From the NCBI GenBank assembly GCA_002408445.1, contig DHSK01000086.1, positions 1 to 15,518 on the forward strand: a stretch of DNA of 15,518 nucleotides, written 5' to 3'. A program made the translations under genes and the position numbers. Positions 1-8,300 of this stretch are shown here, piece by piece (positions within the stretch are counted from its first letter, which is position 1; each line of letters opens with the position of its first letter). The stretch comes from Syntrophomonas sp. UBA5288 (GTDB lineage: Bacteria; Bacillota; Syntrophomonadia; Syntrophomonadales; Syntrophomonadaceae). The notes below the pieces were generated by a model, which was not told where the DNA came from, searched no databases, and was given only the letters and a program-made list of their open reading frames with translations.

Positions 1-1223
1 GTATTCGCAAAAAGGCTTTTATTGTTTCAACCATAATTATTTTAATTCTGACCATGGCAGCTATGATTGTCCCGGGAATGATTAAAAACGGCACTATTCT
101 TGATTCTGCTAAGGAGAAGGATAATAAACAAAAAGCTGCTGCCGTTCAGAATGTTTATATAATTGATAATGCTGATCTGTTAAAGCAAGATTTAACTGTA
201 TTTAACTCGACCTTTCCCGGCTATAGGTTTGAGTTGAAAAATGATGCGGAAAAAGAATCTCTTATGAATCAGATCAAGGAAGAAGGAAACAGGTATCTGC
301 TTGTTTTAAACGAACAATCTGGCATGCTGAACATGGATTATTATATGAAAACATACGGATCCGGACCTGATCCAACTGCTCTGCATGAGCTGGTAAACAG
401 TCTCTTTGATTCCAAGCTTTTGGGATTGGCTGGGGTAGATGAAGCTACGATAAATAAAATACTGTCACCCCCTGCTATCCAGGTGAAAGAGTTAGGTCAA
501 GGATATGTAAAAAGCAAGATGTCAAGTATGATTATAATTTTTATTCTTTTCTTTGCCATTTACTATTTTGGATATGGGATTGCCGTTTCGGTCGCGGCAG
601 AAAAATCATCCAGGGTCATGGAAACCCTGATTACTTCTACTAAACCATCCAATATAATTTTGGGAAAAACGGCTGCAATGGGCCTGCTGGGACTATCACA
701 GCTTACCTTAATTCTTTTGACGGCTGCCATCAGCTATAGGCTGTTTTTCCCTAAAAATTTTACCATGTTCGGACAGAGCATTGATTTTTCAGCTTTTACG
801 CCCTTAGCGATGATTATGATATTAGTTTATTTTATATTGGGTTATCTCTTGTATGCCATGATGAATGCGGTGGCAGGCGCATCGGTGAGCAGCTCGGAGG
901 ATGTGAATACAGCGATTATGCCAATCACCGTGATTGCTTTAATATCGTTCTATGCGGCATATATTCCAGCCACATTGCCCAATGCCGGAAAATCTCTTAC
1001 ATTAACGTCCATCATACCCTTCACCGCTCCATTTTCAATGCCGGGCAGGTTGTTGTTAGGAAATGTTTCCGCCGCAGAGTTAGCAGGTTCTGTCGCTCTT
1101 CTTTTAGCAACTATTGTAGTCTTTTCCTGGATTTCGGTGAAGATATACTCAGTGGCTATACTCCATTATGGAAATCGGCTTAAAATCAGTGATTTCATTA
1201 AAATCGTAAAAAGCAATACTTAG
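1..1223 (+). CDS. ABC-2 type (NatB-like) transporter permease, 5'-truncated by window edge
   Basis: This is the membrane subunit of an ABC exporter of the NatB/ABC-2 class; in this family it pairs with a separate ATPase, which would lie upstream of the window. The reading frame is already open at base 3, before the first in-frame ATG at 54. The residues encoded by bases 3-60 (IRKKAFIVSTIIILILTM) are a positively charged stretch and first membrane helix, so the true start is outside the window and probably only 10-20 residues are missing. A large extracytoplasmic domain follows, then a block of hydrophobic segments from about base 528 to the end. The cytoplasmic motif EKSSRVMETL just after the second helix (near bases 600-630), followed by GKTAAMGLLGLSQL, is typical of NatB-like permeases. 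The substrate cannot be told; sodium, antibiotics and peptides are all known for the class. Confidence 0.85.
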   Translation, partial: IRKKAFIVSTIIILILTMAAMIVPGMIKNGTILDSAKEKDNKQKAAAVQNVYIIDNADLLKQDLTVFNSTFPGYRFELKNDAEKESLMNQIKEEGNRYLLVLNEQSGMLNMDYYMKTYGSGPDPTALHELVNSLFDSKLLGLAGVDEATINKILSPPAIQVKELGQGYVKSKMSSMIIIFILFFAIYYFGYGIAVSVAAEKSSRVMETLITSTKPSNIILGKTAAMGLLGLSQLTLILLTAAISYRLFFPKNFTMFGQSIDFSAFTPLAMIMILVYFILGYLLYAMMNAVAGASVSSSEDVNTAIMPITVIALISFYAAYIPATLPNAGKSLTLTSIIPFTAPFSMPGRLLLGNVSAAELAGSVALLLATIVVFSWISVKIYSVAILHYGNRLKISDFIKIVKSNT

Positions 1224-1225
1224 GG

Positions 1226-1256
1226 GGCCAACAAGGGGACGTTCTTTTTGTTGGCC
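1226..1256. repeat. Palindrome with REP-like GGGACGTTCTTTTT core, possible terminator
   Basis: The 9-base arms GGCCAACAA (1226-1234) and TTGTTGGCC (1248-1256) are perfect inverted repeats around a loop holding GGGGACGTTCTTT. The hairpin starts three bases after the permease stop codon and could end its transcript, although no T-run follows the 3' arm. The 14-mer GGGACGTTCTTTTT (1236-1249) recurs exactly, in reverse orientation, at 9086-9099. Similar GGGACG(G)T-type palindromes are scattered through many clostridial genomes near REP-associated transposases (recalled from family knowledge, not tested here). Confidence 0.55.
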
Positions 1257-1384
1257 AACTCAAACCGGTAACTCGCGAAATCTGTCTTAGCGATACGCCT
1301 CCTTCTGCAAAGAGCGTTTCAACCTGATATTAAAAAACGTATTTAGATACCCGCGTGAAAGCCTGTGGATAATCTGAAAACGTT

Positions 1385-1413
1385 TTAAAAAAACAGATAA
1401 AATTGGTTATAAT
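1385..1413 (+). promoter_or_regulatory. Candidate sigma-A promoter of the mntA-hepT pair
   Basis: A perfect -10 hexamer TATAAT lies at 1408-1413, 17 bases after TTAAAA (1385-1390), which matches the TTGACA consensus at four of six positions. Transcription would begin near 1420, about 30 bases before the start codon, leaving room for the GAGGTGAT ribosome binding site at 1434-1441. This is prediction by eye. Confidence 0.4.
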
Positions 1414-1449
1414 TAGGTAAGAAGCCTTAAAATGAGGTGATGAATAAAT

Positions 1450-1752
1450 ATGATGAATGAAAAATCTATATTTTATGAAATACAATCAAATAAAGAAAAC
1501 ATTTTGCACATTGCAGAGAAACATGGGGCCCATAATGTACGCATCTTTGGATCTGTATCAAGAGGTGAAGAAAACGATAAGAGCGATATTGATTTTTTAG
1601 TAGATTTTGTTCAAGGAAGCAGTCTAGTCGATTTAATAAAAGTGAAACAAGCACTTGAAGATCTATTAGGCCGAAAAGTAGATGTCGTAACAGAGAAAGC
1701 ATTGCACCCTCGTATACGACCTATTGTCCTAAAAGAGGCTGTGAAGCTTTGA
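1450..1752 (+). CDS. mntA: MntA-type minimal nucleotidyltransferase antitoxin
   Basis: This 100-residue protein is a minimal nucleotidyltransferase of the MntA family. In characterised MntA/HepT systems it transfers AMP groups to the HEPN toxin on the tyrosine of its active-site motif and so silences it. The nucleotidyltransferase signature is complete: GSVSRGE at residues 34-40, SDID at 45-48 (the two metal-binding aspartates are D46 and D48), and a third candidate carboxylate at D78 in KVDVV. The start ATG has a second ATG directly after it; the GAGGTGAT at 1434-1441 suits either. The stop codon overlaps the TTG start of the toxin gene, so the two are very probably translationally coupled. 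Length and motif order are normal for the family, and no residue looks lost, so the antitoxin should be active. Confidence 0.85.
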   Translation: MMNEKSIFYEIQSNKENILHIAEKHGAHNVRIFGSVSRGEENDKSDIDFLVDFVQGSSLVDLIKVKQALEDLLGRKVDVVTEKALHPRIRPIVLKEAVKL

Positions 1753-2078
1753 AAGACGAAACCTTATACTTAGAGCATATACTGGAATGCATAAATAAAA
1801 TAAATACTTATGTTAAGGCCGGAAAAAGCTCTTTTGAACAAGTTACTTTGATACAGGATGGAGTAATCAGAAATTTAGAGATAATCGGAGAAGCTACCAA
1901 GAGGCTTTCAATGGATTTTAGGGAGAAATACCCAGCTATTCCTTGGAAAGCAATTGCTGGATTCCGTGATATTTTAGTTCATGATTACATGGGTGTAGAT
2001 TTAGATATAGTTTGGGAAGTCATTGAAAAAGATTTACCTGCTCTCAAAGAATTAGTTATTGAACTTACGCAATCGTAA
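1749..2078 (+). CDS. hepT: HepT-like HEPN ribonuclease toxin (DUF86)
   Basis: This 109-residue, mostly helical protein belongs to the HepT/DUF86 branch of HEPN ribonucleases. Known members cleave RNA, in some cases the 3' end of tRNA, when their MntA partner is absent. The catalytic RxxxxHxY motif is intact: R73, H78 and Y80 in RDILVHDY. Y80 is the residue that would be AMPylated by MntA. The N-terminus (KDETLYLEHILECINKI) matches the usual start of the family, which supports the unusual TTG start at 1749; TTG overlaps the TGA of mntA in the four bases TTGA. A GAGG at about 1735-1738 is suitably placed. The only other nearby start (GTG at 1741) is in another frame. The pair could serve in plasmid or island maintenance or phage defence; nothing in the window decides between these. 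Confidence 0.85.
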   Translation: MKDETLYLEHILECINKINTYVKAGKSSFEQVTLIQDGVIRNLEIIGEATKRLSMDFREKYPAIPWKAIAGFRDILVHDYMGVDLDIVWEVIEKDLPALKELVIELTQS

Positions 2079-2085
2079 GATGCTA

Positions 2086-2108
2086 CTGCCTCCTTTATGA
2101 GGAGGCAG
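2086..2108 (+). terminator. Hairpin after hepT, without T-run
   Basis: Eight-base perfect arms CTGCCTCC (2086-2093) and GGAGGCAG (2101-2108) enclose a 7-base loop, starting eight bases after the hepT stop codon. No T-run follows, so this may stabilise the 3' end of the mRNA or act with the stronger terminator at 2172-2196. Confidence 0.4.
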
Positions 2109-2171
2109 ACTATTGCAATGATTTAGAAGAGTCCAGATTTATTGGGCTCTGCCATATTTCAGAACATTTTG

Positions 2172-2196
2172 ACGTCGCTTATAGCGGCGTTTTTTT
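2172..2196 (+). terminator. Rho-independent terminator of the mntA-hepT unit
   Basis: The stem ACGTCGCT (2172-2179) pairs with AGCGGCGT (2183-2190) with one G-U pair and a tight 3-base loop, and is followed by a run of seven T (2190-2196). It separates the toxin-antitoxin unit from the sigma factor gene. Confidence 0.8.
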
Positions 2197-2223
2197 GTGC
2201 TTTTTGCGCCCTATCGTACCTCC

Positions 2224-2253
2224 TTGATTGAAAACATGGGCACACAAAATAAT
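2224..2253 (+). promoter_or_regulatory. Weak candidate promoter of the sigma/anti-sigma operon
   Basis: TTGATT (2224-2229) and AATAAT (2248-2253) are separated by 18 bases and stand about 60 bases before the chosen start of the sigma factor gene. ECF sigma genes are often autoregulated; GAAAAC at 2230-2235 faintly resembles an ECF -35 element, but no matching CGTC-type -10 was seen. Treat as tentative. Confidence 0.25.
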
Positions 2254-2314
2254 TTCAAAAATGAAAGATAATAGCATCCTGGCGTGTCTAATTATTAAAG
2301 GGGTGAGGTTGAGG

Positions 2315-2833
2315 ATGTTTTCTATTTCGGTACCAGATAGAAATACTCCCATGGATATTAGTTATCTTGTAGCAGAATATGGCGACTCGCTGCTTAGGAT
2401 GTGTTTCCTATACTTAAAGGATATCCATCTGGCAGAGGATGCTGTACAGGACACTTTTCTTAAAGTTTATAACAATTATTCGCAATTTAAGAGCGAGTCG
2501 GAAATAAAAACCTGGATCATGCGAATTGCTATAAATGTTTGCAAGAATTACCGGCGAAGCTCGTGGTGGAAGCGCGTTGTTATTACCGAAGCGTTAAATG
2601 AAATTCCCGCAGATACCAGCCTGGAAACGCAGCAGGATAATACGCTGGTATTAGAAATTATGAAATTATCTCCCAAATATAAAGAAGTTATCCTGTTGTT
2701 TTACTACCAGGAGTTGAAGATCCAAGAAATATCCCAAGTATTAAATATCCCGGAATCGACTGTTTCCACCAGACTAAAGCGGGCCAGAGAACAGTTAGGA
2801 ACAAAACTGAAAGGGTGGTATTTTGATGACTGA
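2315..2833 (+). CDS. ECF-family RNA polymerase sigma factor (SigV/SigW-like)
   Basis: This 172-residue protein is an extracytoplasmic-function sigma factor that would direct RNA polymerase to a stress regulon. Region 2 covers about residues 18-87, with the typical DAVQDTFLKVY helix (43-52) and the -10-melting segment around KTWIMRIAINVCKNYRRS (65-82). Region 4 covers about 111-166 and ends in a helix-turn-helix (ELKIQEISQVLNIPESTVS, 133-151) that would bind the -35 element. The frame is open further upstream to a TTG at 2228, but the ATG at 2315 is preferred because GGTGAGG (2302-2308) lies six bases before it and the extra residues do not resemble the family. In-frame GTG 2303 and TTG 2309 are alternatives. 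The gene overlaps the next one by eight bases, the classic sigma/anti-sigma arrangement. Confidence 0.9.
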   Translation: MFSISVPDRNTPMDISYLVAEYGDSLLRMCFLYLKDIHLAEDAVQDTFLKVYNNYSQFKSESEIKTWIMRIAINVCKNYRRSSWWKRVVITEALNEIPADTSLETQQDNTLVLEIMKLSPKYKEVILLFYYQELKIQEISQVLNIPESTVSTRLKRAREQLGTKLKGWYFDD

Positions 2834-4151
2834 AATCCCAAGTATTAAAAATGCTATTGATGCAAGGCTTGCTCCGCTTAAACTGAGCGATGATTTTGCG
2901 GTCATAATACAAAAGCAGGCCAATAACACCGGCACCATGAAAAAACCTTTGACGGTTGCTGCGCTAATATGCCTGTGCCTGTTGATTTCCGTTCCGGTTA
3001 TGGCGGCAACAATCCCCGGCTTCAACGCTCTGCTGTCTCGCGTCACCCCTGAGATCGCACAGATGCTTCAGCCCATAGGACTTGTAGCTGAGAACAATGG
3101 AATTAAAATGGAAGTTGTTGCTGCAATGAACGATGAAGATACTGCGGTCGTATACCTGACCATGCAAGATTTAACCGGTAACCGGATCGATAAGAGCATT
3201 GACCTCTATGATTACAGTATTACCGGAATGAGTATGTTTACAAGTCAGGTGGTTGCTTATGATGAGCGCACCAAAACGGCGACCATACGTCTGCTGGCAA
3301 ATGGAGGCAGTGAGCTGAACGGTAAGAAAATAACGGTGGGGGTAGATTCTTTTCTGAGTGCCAGGCATGAGTACACTGATGTGAAAACAGGTATTGACCT
3401 GACTGCCATTCCTAAAGATCCTGAAAAAATGCTGCTCGATATGAATAATATTCCGGGCGGCGGGGGTGATTTGTTTGAAACATTAAGAGAGAAAAGTATA
3501 ATACAAGTTTTAAAAAACGATCAAATGAATCGTCCTTTACCTGGCATTGATTTTGCCCAAATCTCCAATGTTGGCTTGGTGGACGGACGGCTTCACGTAC
3601 AAATTAAATGGACCGGAACCGGAATTGATGATCATGGATTTTTATATTTAACCAATACTGCAGGCGAAGTTATTCATCCAACTAATGTTTCTTTTGGTAC
3701 GGATGCCTATGGGAATACCCAATATGGGGATAAATATGAAGAAAACATTTTTGATATCGATGCCGGACAGCTTGACCAGTTCAAACTTAAGGGCGACTTT
3801 TTTACCAATGGGAGTTATGTGCAGGGCAAATGGAGAACTACTTTCAAAATAGCGGCAGTTTCACAAACAAAGCAAGCCGATTGCAGCATTGATTTGGAAA
3901 ACATGAAAATCAAGCGGGTCTCTATTTCACCGCTTGGGATCACATTACTGGGAAGCGGTCAGCCGGAGGGCCCGGCAGATAAGATTAATGTTGCAGTGGC
4001 CATGCTTGATGGCAGTGTCCGAAAATTTGAATCAGCCGCGACTTATCGCGATGACGGAAAAATTATTATAAAATATATGCCCGATTCACCATTAAAAGTA
4101 GAAGATGTTCGTGAGTTGCATATTAATGGCAATGTCATCAAGTATAAGTAA
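2826..4151 (+). CDS. DUF4179-type membrane protein, probable anti-sigma factor
   Basis: This 441-residue protein has the layout of a membrane anti-sigma factor: a short cytoplasmic N-terminus (residues 1-38), one transmembrane helix (about 42-62, LTVAALICLCLLISVPVMAA) and a large external domain (about 63-441). The external part begins with the region I recognise as DUF4179-like (IGLVAENNGIKMEVVAAMND, 84-103) and continues into beta-rich sequence. The gene overlaps its sigma factor by eight bases, and AAAGGGTGG near 2809-2817 places the ATG at 2826; a TTG directly in front (2823) is less likely. In this family the N-terminus is thought to hold the cognate sigma factor until an external signal acts. 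The HxxxCxxC zinc motif of ZAS-type anti-sigma factors is absent from the N-terminus, so binding must use another mode. The signal sensed is unknown. Confidence 0.75.
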   Translation: MTEIPSIKNAIDARLAPLKLSDDFAVIIQKQANNTGTMKKPLTVAALICLCLLISVPVMAATIPGFNALLSRVTPEIAQMLQPIGLVAENNGIKMEVVAAMNDEDTAVVYLTMQDLTGNRIDKSIDLYDYSITGMSMFTSQVVAYDERTKTATIRLLANGGSELNGKKITVGVDSFLSARHEYTDVKTGIDLTAIPKDPEKMLLDMNNIPGGGGDLFETLREKSIIQVLKNDQMNRPLPGIDFAQISNVGLVDGRLHVQIKWTGTGIDDHGFLYLTNTAGEVIHPTNVSFGTDAYGNTQYGDKYEENIFDIDAGQLDQFKLKGDFFTNGSYVQGKWRTTFKIAAVSQTKQADCSIDLENMKIKRVSISPLGITLLGSGQPEGPADKINVAVAMLDGSVRKFESAATYRDDGKIIIKYMPDSPLKVEDVRELHINGNVIKYK

Positions 4152-4448
4152 AAATCATTTATGGCACAATCCCATTGGTCTGTGTCCAATTCTCCAGCGA
4201 GGGAAGTCATTTCTTCGCTGCCGGCATTTACTTCCTGGGGCTGCTGCAAACTGTTGAGTATCGGATAGCGTTAAGTTAGACTGGTTTATAGAAAATGTTA
4301 TCGGAGGTAACAATTATTGAGCATAATAAACGCATTATGCCGCGTCAGTGAACGAATTATCTTCATTGCGTTTGCAGACTCTAATAATGGCCAAAGGCAT
4401 AAAGCTCTAACCGATATTAAGGCAATATATGTTTCAGGAGGTGCGATC
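4152..4448. other. Intergenic region with weak hairpin and a chemoreceptor-like relic
   Basis: This gap of nearly 300 bases holds an imperfect hairpin at about 4194-4219 (CAGCGA paired with TCGCTG, plus inner pairs) without a T-run. It may help to end the sigma/anti-sigma transcript. On the - strand, bases about 4160-4250 read SLQQPQEVNAGSEEMTSLAG and onward, which resembles the C-terminal tail of a methyl-accepting chemotaxis protein; it has no start, no RBS and runs into the neighbouring gene, so at best it is a decayed fragment. A second ribosome-binding-like GGAGG (4302-4306) precedes an in-frame TTG at 4317. Confidence 0.35.
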
Positions 4449-4931
4449 ATGGAAAATGCAAATACTGCAGCGAGGCGGCTGCCTTATGAATGCTTGATTT
4501 GTGGTTATGTTTATGATCCCTCGGTAGGAGACCCCGAACATGGAATTGCGCCAGGAACACCTTTCGACGAACTTCCTGCGGACTGGGTGTGTCCGGTTTG
4601 CGGAGCACCCCGGGATATGTTCAAAAAATCGGAAACTATAGCTCCGCCACCGGCACAACAATCCAAGCACTTAGTGAAGGAATACAAGAATCAAGATATC
4701 ATTGTCTATTGGTATCCTGACAAGTGTTCTCATGCCGGTAAATGCTGGGGGGAATTGCCTGAGGTTTTCGATGTCAGAAAAAGACCATGGGTCAATTTAT
4801 CCGGCAGTAATGCTAAGGAGATTATACGCACGGTTGATAAATGCCCGTCTAATGCCTTGCAATATAGTTTGCCGGAAGGTTCTTCCGTGGATCCTAATAT
4901 TGCACAAGGTCCCGGCTCCAAAGACTATTGA
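4449..4931 (+). CDS. Rubredoxin fused to Fer4_19-type [4Fe-4S] domain
   Basis: This 160-residue protein is a small cytoplasmic electron carrier with two iron centres. Residues 13-60 are a complete rubredoxin: the iron is held by C15, C18, C48 and C51 in CLICGY and CPVCGA, with the usual GIAPGTPFDELP stretch between. A Pro-rich linker (65-72, PPPAQQ) leads to a Fer4_19-type 'divergent mono-cluster' domain (about 76-141): C93-S-H95-A-G-K-C99, LPEVFDVRKRPWV (103-115) and C132-P-S-N-A-L. The ATG at 4449 is chosen because AGGAGGTG (4436-4443) lies five bases before it and because the rubredoxin fold begins directly afterwards. The frame extends upstream to a TTG at 4317 with its own GGAGG, but those 44 residues do not look like a protein domain. 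Rubredoxins in anaerobes often feed oxygen or peroxide reductases; no such partner is next to it, so the partner is unknown. Confidence 0.88.
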   Translation: MENANTAARRLPYECLICGYVYDPSVGDPEHGIAPGTPFDELPADWVCPVCGAPRDMFKKSETIAPPPAQQSKHLVKEYKNQDIIVYWYPDKCSHAGKCWGELPEVFDVRKRPWVNLSGSNAKEIIRTVDKCPSNALQYSLPEGSSVDPNIAQGPGSKDY

Positions 4932-5323
4932 ATCGACCTGACCAAATCCGGTACGATACGAATTTAAATAGGTCAAAATTATTCAACTATCTAGTCTATT
5001 CTTAATCCCAGTTTTTAATCGGTAAAGACTTAAGGTTAGCTAAAACAATCCACCTCCCTTTTCTGAAGAAGTTTAGAAATGGGGGGCAGTTTTTTTTATT
5101 TTGATGACTTATCAACCATTACGTGCTAATTAATACAGTTGCAGGGTATATTAACATAATAAACTGTAGTGTATTCTGTATTTCCAGCCCGGCTCCCATC
5201 TGATAAAATCAAATATTTGGTATAATCGATAAGAAAAGCATCATATAGTACCGAATTATATTAATTAATAAACTATAATTGCCAGTCTAATATTAGAAAG
5301 ATTTGCTCTTAAGGAGGACCATT
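4932..5323. other. Intergenic region before pyruvate carboxylase: terminator and AT-rich promoter region
   Basis: The first half holds the terminator described separately at 5053-5097. The second half (about 5105-5310) is very AT-rich and should contain the pyruvate carboxylase promoter. Perfect TATAAT hexamers occur at 5221-5226 and 5274-5279, but neither has a good TTGACA-like partner at 16-18 bases. CTGATA at 5200-5205 is 15 bases before the first. No gene, T-box element or riboswitch was recognised. Confidence 0.4.
5053..5097 (+). terminator. Rho-independent terminator after the rubredoxin gene
   Basis: The arm CCTCCCTTTTCT (5053-5064) pairs with AGAAATGGGGGG (5075-5086), with one G-U pair and one mismatch around a 10-base loop. 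A run of eight T follows at 5090-5097. It lies 120 bases after the rubredoxin gene and isolates pyruvate carboxylase from upstream transcription. Confidence 0.75.
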
Positions 5324-8300
5324 GTGAAGAGGTTTAAGAAGATTTTAATTGCCAATAGAGGGGAAATTGCCATACGCATCATCAGGGCATGCCATGAATT
5401 AGGAATCAGAACCGTTTCTATTTATTCAAATGAAGATAAATTAGCGTTATTCAGAAGCAAATCGGACGAATCTTATTTGATTGGAGCTAATAAAGGCCCG
5501 GTTGAAGCCTATTTAGATATTGAAGAAATAATTGATCTGGCCATGAAAAAGGGGGTAGATGCAATCCACCCCGGGTATGGATTTTTGTCCGAAAATCCTG
5601 AATTTGCCAAGAAATGTATCGAATCGGGCATAGAATTTATTGGCCCCACGGCAGATATGATGGATAAATTAGGGGATAAGATTAAGTCCAAACTTATTGC
5701 CCATAGTATTGGTGTGCCTACTATCCCCGGTGTAGAAAAGCCGATTGAATCAGATAATGAAGCGCTGGAATTGGCCGACGCGTGTGGATACCCGATTATG
5801 CTGAAGGCTGCCGCCGGCGGCGGCGGCCGGGGCATGAGAATTGTCCGCAGCGAGGCTGATTTGCTGCAGGAATTTCATAGTGCCAAAAACGAGGCTAAAA
5901 AGGCCTTTGGGATAGATGACATTTTTATTGAAAAATACTTGGAGCATCCGAAACACATTGAGGTCCAGATACTGGGGGACAATTACGGAAATATAGTGCA
6001 TCTGTATGATAGAGATTGTTCCATTCAGAGGCGCCATCAAAAAGTTATCGAGTTTACACCGGCCCTGGTACTAACAGAAGAACAAAGACAGGCGATTTGT
6101 TCTGATGCCATCAGAATTGCTAAATCGGTTAATTATCGGAGTGCGGGAACAGTAGAATTCTTGCTGGATAGTAAAGGCAATCATTATTTCATAGAAATGA
6201 ACCCCCGAATTCAAGTTGAACATACGGTAACAGAAATGGTTACCGGCATCGATATTGTACAAAGTCAAATTCTTATAGCCGAAGGTTATAAATTAAATTC
6301 CAAAAAGATCGGTATTCCCGGTCAGGAGGCTATAAATACCAGGGGGTATGCCATACAATGCCGGGTGACCACGGAAGATCCCACCAATAGTTTTGCACCG
6401 GATACCGGTAAAATAGATGTCTATAGATCAGGCTCAGGTTTTGGCATCAGGCTGGATGGCGGCAACGGCTATACAGGTTCAGTTATAAGCCCTTATTATG
6501 ACAGCCTGCTGGTTAAAATAACTGCTTGCTCCCGCAGTTTTGAAGATACTATAAATAAAGCCCAGCGCGCCATTCGGGAGATGGTCATCAGCGGAGTCAA
6601 AACTAATGAGGCCTTTTTGCTGAATGTTCTCTCTCATCCTAAATTTATTAAGGGTGAATGCGATACCGGTTTTATTGATTCAACCCCGGAGCTCTTTGAC
6701 ATAACACCGAAAGAAGATTATGAAGCCAATATTTTGAAGTTTATTGGTGAAAAGGTGGTAAATGAAAGCAAAGGCTATAAAAAAGATTACGATGTGCCGA
6801 GAGTTCCCAAAATCCCAAGCATGGGTGAATTGTATGGTACCAGGCAGATTCTTGACAGTATGGGACCGGAAGGGATCGTGGATTGGATTAAATCTCAGAA
6901 AAGACTGTTATTGACCGATACTACTATGCGGGATGCCCATCAATCATTAATGGCAACCCGGGTCAGGACGGTTGATATGCTGAGAATTGCCGAAGCTACC
7001 GCCCGAATCGGTAAGGATTTATTTTCACTGGAAATGTGGGGCGGTGCTACTTTTGATGTTGCTTACCGGTTTCTGAAGGAATCTCCCTGGGAAAGACTGA
7101 TGCAACTGCGGGCAAAGATTCCTAATATTATGTTTCAAATGCTGATCAGGGGCGCTAATGCGGTTGGTTATACTAACTATCCCGATAATGTGATCAGAGA
7201 ATTCATAAAAGAATCGGCCGTTGCAGGTATCGATGTATTTAGAATATTCGACTCCTTAAACTGGCTCAAAGGAATGGAAGTTTCCATTGACGAAACTATA
7301 AGACAGGGTAAGATCGCTGAGGCGTGTATTTGCTATACTGGTGATATTTTAGATGACTACAAAGACAAATATTCGCTCCAGTATTATATCGAAACTGCCA
7401 AAGAAATAGAAAAAATGGGGGCTCATATTCTTGGCATCAAGGATATGTCCGGACTCTTGAAACCTTACGCGGCCGAAAAGCTGATCCGGGAATTAAAAAA
7501 TGAGATATCAATACCGATTCATTTACACACGCACGATACCAGCGGAAACGGGGTTGCTACGGTTCTTATGGCAGCGGAAGCCGGAGTGGATATAGTTGAC
7601 GTAGCCTTTAACAGTATGTCGGGCCTGACCAGTCAACCGGCTCTGAACTCCGTGGTAGCGGCACTGGAGAACACCAGCCGGGCTACTAAATTGAACCTGG
7701 ATGATATTCAGGAAATTGCTGATTATTGGAGTGATATACGCCCGATATACAGCCAGTTCGAGTCAGGCCTTAAGTCTGGTACGGCTGATGTCTATAAATA
7801 TGAAATCCCCGGAGGTCAGTATTCCAACTTAAAGCCGCAGGTTGACAGTTTTGGGCTGGGACACAAATTTAAAGAAGTTAAGGAAATGTATAAGGCAGTT
7901 AACGAAATGCTGGGAAACATCGTTAAAGTTACCCCATCTTCCAAACTGGTGGGAGATTTGGCCATTTTCATGGTCAAGAATGATTTAACTCCGGATAATA
8001 TAGTGGAAAAGGGTAAAGACCTGGCTTTTCCGGATTCTGCCATAGCATATTTTGAAGGTATGATGGGTCAGCCGGTAGGCGGGTTCCCGCAAGATCTGCA
8101 GAAAGTTGTGCTGAAGGGCATAAAGCCCATTAACTGCCGTCCCGGCGAGTTGCTGGAACCGGTAGATTTTGGAAATATTCGCCAACTGCTGGAAGAGAAA
8201 CACGGGCTAAAAGCCACCATGCAGGAAGCCCTAAGTTATGCGCTGTATCCCAAAGTTTATGAAGAATATTTGAATTTCAAAAAAACTTATGGTGATTTAA

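Noticed and set aside
4317..4448. 44-residue upstream extension of the rubredoxin protein from TTG 4317, with its own GGAGG at 4302-4306
   Set aside because: The residues resemble no domain, and the ATG at 4449 has an ideal AGGAGGTG and begins just before the rubredoxin fold. A regulatory upstream frame is possible but unsupported.
5050..5323. Riboswitch or T-box upstream of pyruvate carboxylase
   Set aside because: Only a simple terminator hairpin was found; no T-box AGGGTGGNACCGCG-like element or other known core was seen.
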